Notes: generated by a model from the letters alone, not told the origin. Counted from the first letter of the stretch, positions 26,156 to 35,437 are shown. The stretch is DNA of 64,000 nt from Stieleria neptunia (GCF_007754155.1 NZ_CP037423.1:2046001-2110000); one strand, 5' to 3'. A program made the numbers and translations.

Positions 26156-27457
26156 ATGTTGGTTCTGAGAGTCTTTCTTGTCGGTTTGATGCTGTGCACC
26201 GGGACGGTCGGTTGGTCACAGGATTTCGCAACAATCTATTTCGGTGATCCGGACATCGAAGAGAAAGTCGATGATTATCGAAAGGACAAGGGAGTGGTCG
26301 GGATGGGGTTGGTCGTCGTTCATGACGGTGAGATTGTTTACCTGCGGGGCTACGGCAAAGAAGACCGTGAAGCCAATGTCTACGTCGATCCGAAAGCGAC
26401 GCGTTTCCGTTGGGCGTCCATCTCAAAAACCTTGACAGGCGTTCTGGCGGTGATGGCCGACAACGACGGCATCGTCGACCTGGACAGGAATGTCCCCTAT
26501 TACTATCCGAGTTACATGGTTCCCAACAAGTATTACGTTGGCGGAAATCTGAACAACGGCCAGAGCGTGCCCTGGTACCGTCGATTGATCACGATGCGAC
26601 AACTGCTCAGCCATACCTCGGGTATTCAACACTACAGCAACGGCCTGAACCGACCGGAGCCTCCTGCTTCGTCGGCTGCCAATCCCAGTCTCAACACCGG
26701 AATGGAGTGGGCACTGAAGTACTGGAAGTACAATCCTCTGATCGATCTGCCGGGGAATCGCTGGTCTTACTCGACGCCGGCGTACAACTTGGCAGGCGTT
26801 GTACTGGAACAAAAAATGGGAGGCTCGTTCGATCAGTTGACACAGATGCTGATCGCCCAGCCTGCCGGCATGACAACGCTTCGCCCCGACACGCTCTGGA
26901 ATCCGGCTCCCCGACGGGCGGTCGGATATCTGCTCGACGGTGGCGACGCAACGCGCGACAACCGAGACGACGACGTGTCATGGAAGCTGGCCGGCGGAGG
27001 GTTCATCTCGACCGTCGAGGACATGGGGCGTTACGCGGCCGCACTGTTGGGCGACGAGATTTTGAGCCCCGCGGAGAAATTCGACATGTGGTCACCGCAG
27101 TCGCTCCGCAACGGAGACCTGACGAACTGGGCGCTCGGATGGAGAATTCGCCAGGGGACCGCCAAGGACCTGGATTTCAAAGTGGAACATGGCGGAGCCC
27201 AAACCAAGGCGCGTTGTCATCTGTCGCTGTATCCCAATCGCGGGTTGGCTGTCGCGGTGATGACCAATTCCAGCACCAACTGTGACACGCGAGGTCTGGC
27301 AAGAGACATCGAAGAGATCGTGATCGAACGCCTCGATACCGGAGATGCTCCGATCAAGAAAGGATACGACCGCTTGGACATGATCGCCGAGCCGCTGTTT
27401 CCGTCGATCGGTTTGTTTCGCAGCGTCACGACGACCTATCGCGCGCTTGCACGCTGA
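26156..27457 (+). CDS. Serine hydrolase of the beta-lactamase/penicillin-binding-protein class C fold
   Basis: ATG 26156 is preceded by GGGAGAA at good spacing and gives 433 residues with a signal peptide (VLRVFLVGLMLCTGTVGWSQ). The catalytic motifs of the family are present: SISK in FRWASISKTLTGV (nucleophile Ser and Lys), YNL in SYSTPAYNLAGVV, and HGG in KVEHGGAQTK. Conserved HTSGIQHY lies between them. Members include esterases, D-aminopeptidases and peptidoglycan-acting enzymes, and substrate cannot be told from sequence. The protein is exported. It stands alone between a glycosyltransferase gene and a convergent lipoprotein gene. Confidence 0.9.
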   Translation: MLVLRVFLVGLMLCTGTVGWSQDFATIYFGDPDIEEKVDDYRKDKGVVGMGLVVVHDGEIVYLRGYGKEDREANVYVDPKATRFRWASISKTLTGVLAVMADNDGIVDLDRNVPYYYPSYMVPNKYYVGGNLNNGQSVPWYRRLITMRQLLSHTSGIQHYSNGLNRPEPPASSAANPSLNTGMEWALKYWKYNPLIDLPGNRWSYSTPAYNLAGVVLEQKMGGSFDQLTQMLIAQPAGMTTLRPDTLWNPAPRRAVGYLLDGGDATRDNRDDDVSWKLAGGGFISTVEDMGRYAAALLGDEILSPAEKFDMWSPQSLRNGDLTNWALGWRIRQGTAKDLDFKVEHGGAQTKARCHLSLYPNRGLAVAVMTNSSTNCDTRGLARDIEEIVIERLDTGDAPIKKGYDRLDMIAEPLFPSIGLFRSVTTTYRALAR

Positions 27458-27484
27458 GACATGCGACGGGCTGTCCGGAGGTCA

Positions 27485-28765
27485 CTAGCGTCCGGCTCGC
27501 AGCTCGCTCGTCATCCGTTGAAACTCTTTCCGAATCGCTGCGTTGTTGAATTCGCGGAGCGAGGGGACCTTGAGTTTCATCAGCGTTTCAAAATCACGAC
27601 GTCCGGTGTTCATCAGCGCCGCGACGTCGCTGGAAAGTTTGACGGTGTCATAGGTGTTCATGGCGGTGGCCAGTTTCTTCTGGGCCAGTTTGTTTTCCTT
27701 TTCGATCAGTGCGGCGTTGCGTTTGAGGTATTCGACGTACAAGTCGGCGGTCTCGCGCGTCAGTTCGTTGGAGGCGATGTTCGACTCGAGCACCTGCCGG
27801 TCCCCGCCGTTGACCTTGATCAGCGTTTGCGCCTGTTTGATGTTCTGTTCGGCCTGGGCCGCGAACTCCTTGAGTTTCGGGATGTGTTTTTCGTGGACGT
27901 CACGGACGAACGTCTTTTGGATTCGATCCATCACGTGGATCATGACGACGTAGATCCCGTAGTACCGCTTCGACACATCCAATGCCTCGCCGCTCTCTTC
28001 GGTCAGTTCCTGCAACTGAGCCGTGACATGTTTGATGTTGTCGAAAACGACGGCCATCGTGACGATGTCATCGCCGGAGACCGAGGACAACAACGACTCC
28101 ACGCCGTCTTGATCGACTTCGACGCCGATCTTGGAAAGTTCTTCGGCGAATGTCTTTTTCAGTTTGACGAGGATTGCTTGTTGACGTTCGATCTCCTCCT
28201 CCTCCGAGGCGATGCTCTCGTCGAGGGCTTCTTTGGAAAGCTCAAACGGGTTGACCTTGTCGAGCTGACTTTGATCCTTGGCCCAAGATGCGGAGACCCG
28301 CTGGCGGCGATAGTCGGCAATGTTGGTCTGGGACTGTGCGATGGCCTCGTTGGCCTCGCGAATCCGCCGGCGGTAATCGCTGACCTCTGAAACGCTGAGC
28401 GCCACGATCGCCTGGTCGAGCAGTTCGTTGATCTGGGCAGAGTTGGATTGTTTGTCCAGCTTGAAGGGGATCACCGAGCTGTCGGGCAGCTCGGCATGTC
28501 GATCGACCAATTGACGTGTTTCTTCCAAGGTCGGCAGGACGCCTTCGAACAGATCGCCCAGGCGTTGACGCAGCCGGCCGTCACCGATCGTTTCCGAGAC
28601 GATGGCGATGGCGGAGTCCCCGTCGGCGGCACTCCCGTCACCGGCCTCGTCCTGGCTGTCGGTCGAGGTGTCGGATCCGAACGTGCCGCTGAACGGATTT
28701 TTTTCGCAACCACAGCAAACCGTCAAGATTGCTGCAAGCGTCAAACAGGGGGGGAAACTTCGCAT
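27485..28765 (-). CDS. Coiled-coil lipoprotein of unknown function
   Basis: The product has 426 residues. It starts MRSFPPCLTLAAILTVCCGC, a signal peptide ending in a lipobox with Cys at about 20, so it should be a membrane-anchored lipoprotein. An acidic low-complexity linker follows (residues 25-55). The rest is almost entirely helical with heptad-like stretches such as ESIASEEEEIERQQAILVKL and AAQAEQNIKQAQTLI, predicting long coiled coils. I recognise no catalytic motif. It is convergent with the serine hydrolase gene, whose stop is 27 bp away. The function is unknown. Confidence 0.8.
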   Translation of the reverse strand: MRSFPPCLTLAAILTVCCGCEKNPFSGTFGSDTSTDSQDEAGDGSAADGDSAIAIVSETIGDGRLRQRLGDLFEGVLPTLEETRQLVDRHAELPDSSVIPFKLDKQSNSAQINELLDQAIVALSVSEVSDYRRRIREANEAIAQSQTNIADYRRQRVSASWAKDQSQLDKVNPFELSKEALDESIASEEEEIERQQAILVKLKKTFAEELSKIGVEVDQDGVESLLSSVSGDDIVTMAVVFDNIKHVTAQLQELTEESGEALDVSKRYYGIYVVMIHVMDRIQKTFVRDVHEKHIPKLKEFAAQAEQNIKQAQTLIKVNGGDRQVLESNIASNELTRETADLYVEYLKRNAALIEKENKLAQKKLATAMNTYDTVKLSSDVAALMNTGRRDFETLMKLKVPSLREFNNAAIRKEFQRMTSELRAGR

Positions 28766-28908
28766 GGGTATCCTTCATCAGGGGTGGGTCACGCCACGAT
28801 TCATCTTAACGCCCGGATCCGTCGAGACAAAACCGAGGCCCAGATTGGGATGGAAATCGGGCGCACCGGTGTCATTGTTTTGAATTTCGGCCGTCCCTTG
28901 ACGATACA

Positions 28909-29211
28909 ATGGTGGTTCGCCCGATGCGTATCGAATCTTTGCCGATTGGATCGATGAATCAGCCAAACTGCGAGAAAAAACAGCAACATGTCCGGATGCT
29001 CCGGCAGCTGCAACGGAAAACGCCGTTCGCCGCGATCGCGGTCCAGCTGGTCGGTGGCGAAACGATCGTCATCGCAGACCCGTGGCAGTTTGTCGTCGAC
29101 GCGGACCGTCTGTATGTGATCGTGCCCCCGTCCAAGCACGTCCGGTCGATTCCGTTGAGCGAGATTCAGCGGATCGGACGGCGACGCGCCGTTGCCGTCC
29201 TGCTCGATTGA
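28909..29211 (+). CDS. Small conserved-type protein of unknown function
   Basis: The product is at most 100 residues. In-frame ATGs at 28924 and 28954 are alternative starts, and the last fits best with the folded part. The core reads RKTPFAAIAVQLVGGETIVI and ends SIPLSEIQRIGRR, a short beta-rich pattern. It resembles the planctomycete small proteins with a P-F-x-x-x-x-V-x-L-x-x-G-x-x-x-x-V layout. No signal peptide or membrane segment is seen. The gene is divergent from the lipoprotein gene. Function is unknown. Confidence 0.6.
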   Translation: MVVRPMRIESLPIGSMNQPNCEKKQQHVRMLRQLQRKTPFAAIAVQLVGGETIVIADPWQFVVDADRLYVIVPPSKHVRSIPLSEIQRIGRRRAVAVLLD

Positions 29212-29273
29212 ATCGATGCCGATCACGGGGCGGCCCCCATGCCATCGACTTGACCGCCAAGCGGCGTGTTTTG

Positions 29274-29459
29274 GTTAGCGGTAGGGCGCGAGCCCTCCGG
29301 TCTTTCCGGTTGTTTTTGAGACGCGACCGGACGGCTCGCGGGCTGTCGATTTAGTCAGGTTCTGCTGAGTTAATGGTGAGCCGCCGGTCGTAAGGCCTCG
29401 GGCAACGTCGCAGTGCCCGGCCGCTTACGCGTCGCGGCTCACAAAACCGACAGCCCGCT
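29274..29459. repeat. Composite dispersed palindromic repeat (families C and B), locus 2
   Basis: Unit C (29274-29353, starting about GTTAGCGGTAGGGCGCGAGC) is followed by unit B (29362-29440, GCTGAGTTAATGGTGAGCCG). Order and orientation differ from locus 1 at 5751-5902. The 556-bp gap between the small protein gene and the PP2C gene also has a GC-rich hairpin at about 29488-29527 (GGGTGCGGA pairing with TCCGCACCC). No gene is recognisable in it. Confidence 0.8.
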
Positions 29460-29692
29460 CGCGCCGTTCCGCAAACACCTTGAGGCATCGGGTGCGGACC
29501 GGGCGCTCGACGCGCGCCGATCCGCACCCTTGTTGTGCCGCGGACGCACGGCCGTGAGCGTGCCATCGCAACGGCGGGGCGTCGGTTTCGCATCCCGCTT
29601 CCTCGCGGCCGAATCACGATTCGGACAAAATGTCACAGAACGCTTCTGACTGGCCGTGAAACTCGGCTGATTTCACGCTCGCATCATTTACT

Positions 29693-29722
29693 TTGACACA
29701 ATCGATTCGGCTGGCACCATTA
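29693..29722 (+). promoter_or_regulatory. Candidate sigma-70-type promoter of the PP2C gene
   Basis: A perfect -35 hexamer TTGACA (29693-29698) is followed after 17-18 bp by ACCATT or CCATTA as a poor -10. It lies about 50 bp upstream of the start codon. The -10 match is weak. Confidence 0.35.
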
Positions 29723-29736
29723 GTGCACCATTGAGT

Positions 29737-29759
29737 GTCCTTCCCCCCGTCTGAAGGAC
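29737..29759 (+). promoter_or_regulatory. Hairpin overlapping the PP2C ribosome-binding site
   Basis: GTCCTTC (29737-29743) can pair perfectly with GAAGGAC (29753-29759) across a 9-nt loop. The right arm contains the Shine-Dalgarno AAGGA, 9 nt before ATG 29768, so the folded mRNA would hide the site. Whether it folds or regulates in the cell is unknown. Confidence 0.45.
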
Positions 29760-29767
29760 CCTTTGCA

Positions 29768-30580
29768 ATGCCCACATCCATTTTTCAGCGCCATCTCGCT
29801 ACGAAATCTGCGGACAAGAACGCCGGTGTTGACGACTGCAGCTTCGAGCTGGCGATCCGTTCGGCGGGTGCGTCGGTTCGTGGGGGACGCGATTACAACG
29901 AAGACCGATTTTACCGATCGGATCGGGCCCAGTTTTACTTGGTCGCCGATGGCATGGGCGGCCACTTGGGCGGAGCGATGGCGAGTCAGATTGCGATGGA
30001 AACCATTCCGATGGTTTGGCAAAGCAGGATTCGTCAAAACACACTGTCCTACTCGGGGATCCGTTCCGCCTATGGGGACGCCCTCTCCAGCGCGACGCGG
30101 GAAATGTCCGCGGCGGTGAGTGATCATCCGGAATACGACCGCATGGGCTGCACGCTGGCGGTCGCGTTCGTGTACTGCGGCCGGATGTACTTCGGCCACG
30201 TCGGCGATTGCCGCATTTATCTGCTCCATCGCAACAAACTGACACGGCTGACCAAAGACGAAACACTGGTCCAAGGCTTGATCGATGCGGGCGCCATCGA
30301 TGCACACCAGGCTCGTGTCCACCGCTGGCGTCACATCGTCACCAACAGCGTCAGCCCCCAAGGGTTACAGCAACCCTCACGTTTGCGTTCGGCCCAGATC
30401 GACATGGGCGACCGCGTGATGCTGACGTCCGACGGGCTGACCGACGAGCTGGCCGATGACGAAATCCGACAAATCATGGCCTCCTGTTTTGATCCGCAAG
30501 AGTGCGTCGATCAGTTGATTCGCGCGGCTTTGGACCGCAACGCTCGCGACAACGTTTCCTGTGTCGTGTTTCAAACCTGA
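29768..30580 (+). CDS. PP2C-family protein serine/threonine phosphatase
   Basis: From ATG 29768 (AAGGA at 29754-29758) the product is 270 residues, a stand-alone catalytic domain. Metal-binding motifs of the PPM family are all visible: RDYNEDRFY, LVADGMGGHLGG, HVGDCRIYLL, LTSDGLTDEL and ARDNVSCVVF. It removes phosphate from Ser/Thr residues using Mn2+/Mg2+ and would oppose Hanks-type kinases such as the one at 939-4907. Transmembrane or sensor parts are absent. The next gene starts 60 bp downstream in the same direction. Confidence 0.94.
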   Translation: MPTSIFQRHLATKSADKNAGVDDCSFELAIRSAGASVRGGRDYNEDRFYRSDRAQFYLVADGMGGHLGGAMASQIAMETIPMVWQSRIRQNTLSYSGIRSAYGDALSSATREMSAAVSDHPEYDRMGCTLAVAFVYCGRMYFGHVGDCRIYLLHRNKLTRLTKDETLVQGLIDAGAIDAHQARVHRWRHIVTNSVSPQGLQQPSRLRSAQIDMGDRVMLTSDGLTDELADDEIRQIMASCFDPQECVDQLIRAALDRNARDNVSCVVFQT

Positions 30581-30640
30581 CGAGGCTGCAGGAAGCCGGC
30601 GGTCCGATCGTGTCTCCCCATCGATGGCAATGAAGCAATC

Positions 30641-31855
30641 ATGTTAATGAGCCAACAGCAACACCGACTCGTCCAACTCGATGACGTCACACGTCTTGCG
30701 CTGATGATCACGCCGACCGACTTCGGTGATCCGATCGACCAGGCTCGGGAGGCGATTTCGGCGATCCGATCGATTCTGGGGCGACAATCGGTTCTGATGA
30801 CGTTGACGAAACAGACCGTCTTTGTCCGCTCGGCCGACGACATCCCGACATTCCAAAACCTGTTCAAGGCGATTTACCGAGACCGGGTGCCGGCGACCAG
30901 TTTCGTGATCCAACCGCCCTGTGGCGGTCAAGCGTTGGCGATCGAAGCCTGGGCACTGGGCGGCGAGGGGATCCGGGTCGATTTCCCGTTACCCGATCTG
31001 GTCACGGTTTCCTACGACGGACTCCGCTGGATCTACGTCGCGGGCATCACCTCGCCACCGCAAGCCAGCTGTGCGTCTGACGAATCCGAAGACTCGTTTC
31101 GTCGACTGGCCGAACGATTGCAGCATGTCGATGCCAGTTTCAACGACGTTTGCCGGATCTGGTTGTACCAAGGCGGCATCACCGAGCTGGAATCGCGCCC
31201 GTCGGGTGAGCCGATCGAGCGTTATCGAGAACTCAACCGGGCGCGCGCGGAATTTTTTCAACGGCTCGAAGCGGCCGGGCAGATCAACACGACGCGCGAC
31301 GGGCACTCGTTTTACCCGGCCAGCACGGGGATCGGAATGGCCGGCCCCGGTCTGACCGTCAGTTGCCTCGGTCTGCAAACCGATCGTGACGATGTTTCGT
31401 TGCATCCCCTGGAAAACCCTCAGCAGACATCGGCGTTTGACTACGCGAGAAAGTTTTCGCCCCAAAGCCCGCTCTTTTCGCGCGCCATGGCCGTCAAAAT
31501 CGGCGACCACGTGACCACCTGGATCTCCGGGACCGCCAGTATTCTGGATTCGGAAAGCGTCCACCTGGGCGACGTCGCAAAACAGACCGAACAGACGATC
31601 GACAACATCGAAAACCTGATCAGCGGCAAGAACTTTGAGCGTCATGGGCTGCCGGGGCTGGCCGCCGAGTTGACGGATCTGGCCAAAGTCCGTGTGTATG
31701 TCAAACGTCCGGAGGACTATGAGACGTGTCGGTCGATTTGCGAAGCCCGGTTCGGATCCGTGCCGGCCATCTACGCCGTGGCGGATGTGTGTCGGCCCGA
31801 ACTGCTGGTCGAAATCGAAGGCGTCGCGTTTTCCGATGTTTCCCCCGCGTCCTAA
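30641..31855 (+). CDS. Rid/YjgF-like protein, chorismatase-type two-domain architecture
   Basis: The product has 404 residues. The C-terminal half has the YjgF/Rid pattern: ISGTASI, then HLGDVAKQTEQTIDNIENLI, then LAKVRVYVKRPEDYETCRSI and ELLVEIEGVAF. The Arg that binds substrate carboxylate in RidA (in A-R-S) is not seen; the site reads PAIYAVADVCRPE. The N-terminal half (up to about 200) resembles the first domain of FkbO/Hyg5-like chorismatases, so the whole looks like a two-domain Rid-related enzyme rather than a classical 13-kDa RidA. Chorismatase activity is not established. It follows the PP2C gene and ends 18 bp before the DUF1549 gene. Confidence 0.65.
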   Translation: MLMSQQQHRLVQLDDVTRLALMITPTDFGDPIDQAREAISAIRSILGRQSVLMTLTKQTVFVRSADDIPTFQNLFKAIYRDRVPATSFVIQPPCGGQALAIEAWALGGEGIRVDFPLPDLVTVSYDGLRWIYVAGITSPPQASCASDESEDSFRRLAERLQHVDASFNDVCRIWLYQGGITELESRPSGEPIERYRELNRARAEFFQRLEAAGQINTTRDGHSFYPASTGIGMAGPGLTVSCLGLQTDRDDVSLHPLENPQQTSAFDYARKFSPQSPLFSRAMAVKIGDHVTTWISGTASILDSESVHLGDVAKQTEQTIDNIENLISGKNFERHGLPGLAAELTDLAKVRVYVKRPEDYETCRSICEARFGSVPAIYAVADVCRPELLVEIEGVAFSDVSPAS

Positions 31856-31873
31856 TTTGTTTTCCACAGGCAT

Positions 31874-33784
31874 GTGATGTCGAGTCGTCCCTTCGCCCCC
31901 CAGGACTTTGGCGTCCTTCGAATACGGAACCACCGTTTTCGAAGACACCGAGAACCCTGGAGCCCGATGTGGATCCTGGCCTGTGCGGCGTCACTTTCGA
32001 TCACCTTGTTGTGCGGTTTGGTCTGGTGGTTGACCATTCCCGATACCGGCGACGATCCATCGCGGCTGGCAAATCAACGCCCCGCCGACGGCTCGGGACG
32101 TTCGGCCGCCGCGTTGCCGGCTGAACCGACGCCGGACCCAACCCCAAGCCATCTGGCGTCGCCCAACGCGACGGGACGTTTGTTGGCCAACGTCGACTCG
32201 GGATCCTCGCCGCCCCACTCGATCGCAAACCCGGCGACGATGGTCACCGCCTCCGGGCTCGGCCGATCCGCCCCAAGCGCCGTTCCCGATGTCCGCGAAA
32301 TCTATGAAAGTTCCAATCCGATTCATGGCCGCAACGCCGTCGACGACGATGTCTTTCGACAATTGATCGCGCTGGGCATCAAACCCGCCAAACTCTGCTC
32401 CGACGAAGTCTTCCTGCGCCGCGTCTATGTCGATGTGTTGGGAACCCTGCCCACGGTTCAGGAGGCGAAATCGTTCCTGGATAACCACCGGGAGCACAAA
32501 CGCCAAAGGCTGATCGATGAGTTGCTCAAGCGACGTGAATTCGCCGACTATTGGGCGATGAAATGGTGCGACGTCTTGCGGGTCAAAGCGGAGTTCCCGG
32601 TCAATCTATGGCCCGGGGCGGCACAGGCCTACCACCGCTGGATCCATTCGGCGATCAAACGCAATCTGCCCTACGACGAATTTGCACGCGAACTGTTGAC
32701 GGCGTCCGGAAGCAACTTTCGAACCCCCCAAGTCAATTTCTATCGGGCGCTTCAAAGCAAGGAACCCGAGGCGATCTCGCACGTGGTCGCGTTGACGTTT
32801 CTCGGCGAACGCACCGACGGTTGGCCAGAGACGCGTCGCGCCGGCGTGGCGCAATTCTTTAGCAAGGTCGGGTATAAACCGACCGGCGAATGGAAAGAAG
32901 AGATCGTGTTCTTTGATCGACGGCGCAACGGAGCCGATCCCAATCAAGCCGTCGACGCCGTCTACCCCAGCGGCGTGTCGGTCCGCATTCCGCCGGATCA
33001 GGATCCACGTCAAGTTTTTGCCGATTGGCTGACCGACCGCCGCAACCCCTGGTTCGCCCGCGCGGTCACCAATCGCATCTGGTACTGGTTGCTCGGTCGC
33101 GGCATCGTTGATCCGCCCGACGATGTGCGGCATGACAACCCGCCGGCCAACCTGCCACTGCTCAACACGCTCGCCCGTGAACTGGTCGCGTCGGACTATG
33201 ACATCAAGCACGTTTATCGCTTGATCCTCAACTCCAGTGCCTACCAACTCTCTTGCATCGCCGAATCGGAGGACGACCGCGCGGCCGAGCACTTTGCCTA
33301 TTACCCCACGCAGCGACTGGACGCCGAGGTCTTGATCGATGCGATTTGCCAAATCACCGGCACGACCGAAACCTACATGAGCATCATTCCGGAACCGTTT
33401 ACGTTCCTGCCCGAGTCGCATCGCGCGATCCTGCTGCCCGACGGCAGCATCACCAGCAGTTTCCTGGAAATGTTCGGCCGCCCCGCGCGTGACACCGGTC
33501 TGTTGTCCGAACGCAACAACCGCCTGACAGCTTCGCAGGCGCTGCATCTGCTCAATTCCAATCACATCCGCAATAAGATCGAGCGCGGACCGGGGATCCG
33601 ATCGTTGATCCAGCAGGGCCGCGATTCCTGGGACACCGCCGAGAGGATTTATTTGGCCATTCTGTCTCGACGACCGACCGAAAATGAACTCAACACGGCA
33701 GCGGCGCTCTGTGACGATCCGCGGGGAGCACGCGAGCTGGCTTGGGTCCTGATCAATAGTGATGAGTTTTTGTTTCGACATTGA
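31874..33784 (+). CDS. DUF1549/DUF1553 domain protein
   Basis: The product has 636 residues. A transmembrane or signal helix lies near the N-terminus (MWILACAASLSITLLCGLVW, about 32-51), followed by a disordered Pro/Ser-rich stretch. DUF1549 starts with DVFRQLIALGIKPAKLCSDE and VFLRRVYVDVLGTLPTVQEA. DUF1553 includes DRRNPWFARAVTNRIWYWLL, GRGIVDPPDDVRHDNPP and ITSSFLEMFGRPARD. These domains are abundant in planctomycetes and usually follow a cytochrome c domain, which is absent here. It is the first of a trio with the DUF1501 and pre-peptidase-domain genes. The biochemical role is not known. Confidence 0.9.
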   Translation: MMSSRPFAPQDFGVLRIRNHRFRRHREPWSPMWILACAASLSITLLCGLVWWLTIPDTGDDPSRLANQRPADGSGRSAAALPAEPTPDPTPSHLASPNATGRLLANVDSGSSPPHSIANPATMVTASGLGRSAPSAVPDVREIYESSNPIHGRNAVDDDVFRQLIALGIKPAKLCSDEVFLRRVYVDVLGTLPTVQEAKSFLDNHREHKRQRLIDELLKRREFADYWAMKWCDVLRVKAEFPVNLWPGAAQAYHRWIHSAIKRNLPYDEFARELLTASGSNFRTPQVNFYRALQSKEPEAISHVVALTFLGERTDGWPETRRAGVAQFFSKVGYKPTGEWKEEIVFFDRRRNGADPNQAVDAVYPSGVSVRIPPDQDPRQVFADWLTDRRNPWFARAVTNRIWYWLLGRGIVDPPDDVRHDNPPANLPLLNTLARELVASDYDIKHVYRLILNSSAYQLSCIAESEDDRAAEHFAYYPTQRLDAEVLIDAICQITGTTETYMSIIPEPFTFLPESHRAILLPDGSITSSFLEMFGRPARDTGLLSERNNRLTASQALHLLNSNHIRNKIERGPGIRSLIQQGRDSWDTAERIYLAILSRRPTENELNTAAALCDDPRGARELAWVLINSDEFLFRH

Positions 33785-33815
33785 ATGTGGCGGCAGCATC
33801 CGGCTTGCGGGGAGA

Positions 33816-33948
33816 CTTGAATCGCAAGCTGGAAGCTTAGTGCTTCGTCAACTTTTATACTTAGGGTACCGCGGAAAAGGGGTCAGGTACCAAAAATGCG
33901 AAGCACCCTGCGGGCCATTTGGTTTTTGGTACCTGACCCCTTTTCCGC
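33816..33948. repeat. Perfect 26-bp inverted repeat plus an inverted copy of the AAGCTTCCAGCTTGCGAT unit
   Basis: At 33816-33839 the sequence GAATCGCAAGCTGGAAGCTT is the reverse complement of the tandem unit found at 35438-35547. Just after it, arms 33871-33896 (GCGGAAAAGGGGTCAGGTAC, then CAAAAA) and 33923-33948 are perfectly complementary with a 26-nt loop. The GGGGTCAGGTACC palindromic core resembles repeats mobilised by REP-associated transposases; that link is inference. Confidence 0.85.
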
Positions 33949-34012
33949 TCGACAAACGCCGGCTCGAAAATTGAAAGCTGACAAAGCACTAGGCCACTTG
34001 GAACCCTTTGGA

Positions 34013-35428
34013 ATGACGATGAAATCGAGACGACGAAACGATCGCGGACGACTGAGCCGCCGACATGTCGTGCAGGGTGGCGCGATCAATGCGGCCGGTT
34101 TGATGATGGCCTCGCAATTGATCTCCGCACACCGAGTCGCCGCCGACACGGCGGCGGCCGGCGCAACGCCCTCCTCGGCCGACGCAAACTCGGCCGCGCG
34201 GCTGGAATCGGCCAAGGCCAAGGCGGTGATCCAAATCTGGTTGGCCGGCGGCCCGCCGCACACCGATACGTTCGATCCGAAACCGGAATCGGGCAGCGAC
34301 TACACCGGCCCGCTCAGCGGCACCAGCGCCACCAACGTCGCCGGCATCCACATCGGCGAGCTGTTGACCGAGCTGAGCAAGGTGGCGGACAAGTACGCGT
34401 TGATTCGCAGCATGACCCACGGCGTCAATGGACACGAAACCGCGTCCTACCTGACTCAAACCGGACGGATGCCGGGCCGGCTGGTTTATCCCGCCGCGGG
34501 CGCCGTCGTCACCGCCTTCAAAGGATTCCCCGAACTCAAACCGGGCGAGGAAGAGAATTTGATCCCGCCGTACATCGTCCTGACCAGTCCGCAAGGTCGG
34601 TTCTCCGAGGCCGGGTTCATGGGGATCAAGTACAAACCGTTTGCCACCGGTGGCGACCCGAACGCCGCGCGGTTCGCCGTGGAAGGCATCATCTCGCCCA
34701 ATCTGTCCAAAGCACAACAGCTGGATCGACGGCGATTGCTCGGCGAAATGAACTCGCTCGGCAGCGCGATCCCCGGCCGCCCCAATCTGTCGATGGCGGC
34801 CCAAGCCCGCCAACACGCCTACGATTTGATCGTCGGCGATGCCGGAAAGGTCTTCGATTTGAACACCGAATCGGATGACATGCGGACGCGCTACGGCCGC
34901 ACCAAGTTCGGCCAGTCGTGTCTGGCCGCGCGGCGATTGATCGAAAGCGGTTGCAAATTCGTGACAATCAATCACGGCGGCTGGGACACCCACAAAGATC
35001 ATTTCCCCTCGATGCGCCGCAAGCTGCCTGAACTCGATCGCGGACTGGGCACGCTGATCGCCGACCTGGACGACCGCGGGATGCTGGACAGCACCATCGT
35101 GTGGTGCATCGGCGAGTTCGGACGCACGCCAAAGGTCGCTGCCGAATCACCTTGGAATGGTGGTCGCCATCACTTCGGTTCGGTGTTTTCCTCGCTGGTT
35201 GCCGGGGGCGGATTCCAAGGCGGCCATGTCGTCGGGACTTCGGATGCACGCGGCGAAACGGTCCAGGACCGCCCGGTCTATCCCGGCGATCTGATCGGAA
35301 CGATGTACGAATTACTGGGCATCGACCCCGAGGCCAGTCTGCCGCATCCGATGGGCGAATTTGTCCGGGCCACCCCCGGAGCCGACGAGGGCATGAAAAG
35401 CGGCGGACGACTCAACGAAATCACCTGA
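34013..35428 (+). CDS. DUF1501 family protein with Tat-type signal
   Basis: From ATG 34013 the product is 471 residues (ATG 34019 is an alternative); the frame runs back to 33896, but that part translates the inverted repeat. The N-terminus has a twin-arginine motif (LSRRHVVQGGAINAAGLMMA), fitting Tat export. DUF1501 features are VIQIWLAGGPPHTDTFDPKP, VNGHETASYLTQTG, INHGGWDTHKDHF, CIGEFGRTPKV and GRHHFGSVFSSLVAGG. The fold is related to alkaline phosphatase/sulfatase enzymes. Members accompany DUF1549/DUF1553 proteins across planctomycetes, as here. Substrate is unknown. Confidence 0.92.
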   Translation: MTMKSRRRNDRGRLSRRHVVQGGAINAAGLMMASQLISAHRVAADTAAAGATPSSADANSAARLESAKAKAVIQIWLAGGPPHTDTFDPKPESGSDYTGPLSGTSATNVAGIHIGELLTELSKVADKYALIRSMTHGVNGHETASYLTQTGRMPGRLVYPAAGAVVTAFKGFPELKPGEEENLIPPYIVLTSPQGRFSEAGFMGIKYKPFATGGDPNAARFAVEGIISPNLSKAQQLDRRRLLGEMNSLGSAIPGRPNLSMAAQARQHAYDLIVGDAGKVFDLNTESDDMRTRYGRTKFGQSCLAARRLIESGCKFVTINHGGWDTHKDHFPSMRRKLPELDRGLGTLIADLDDRGMLDSTIVWCIGEFGRTPKVAAESPWNGGRHHFGSVFSSLVAGGGFQGGHVVGTSDARGETVQDRPVYPGDLIGTMYELLGIDPEASLPHPMGEFVRATPGADEGMKSGGRLNEIT

Positions 35429-35437
35429 CAAACCAGT

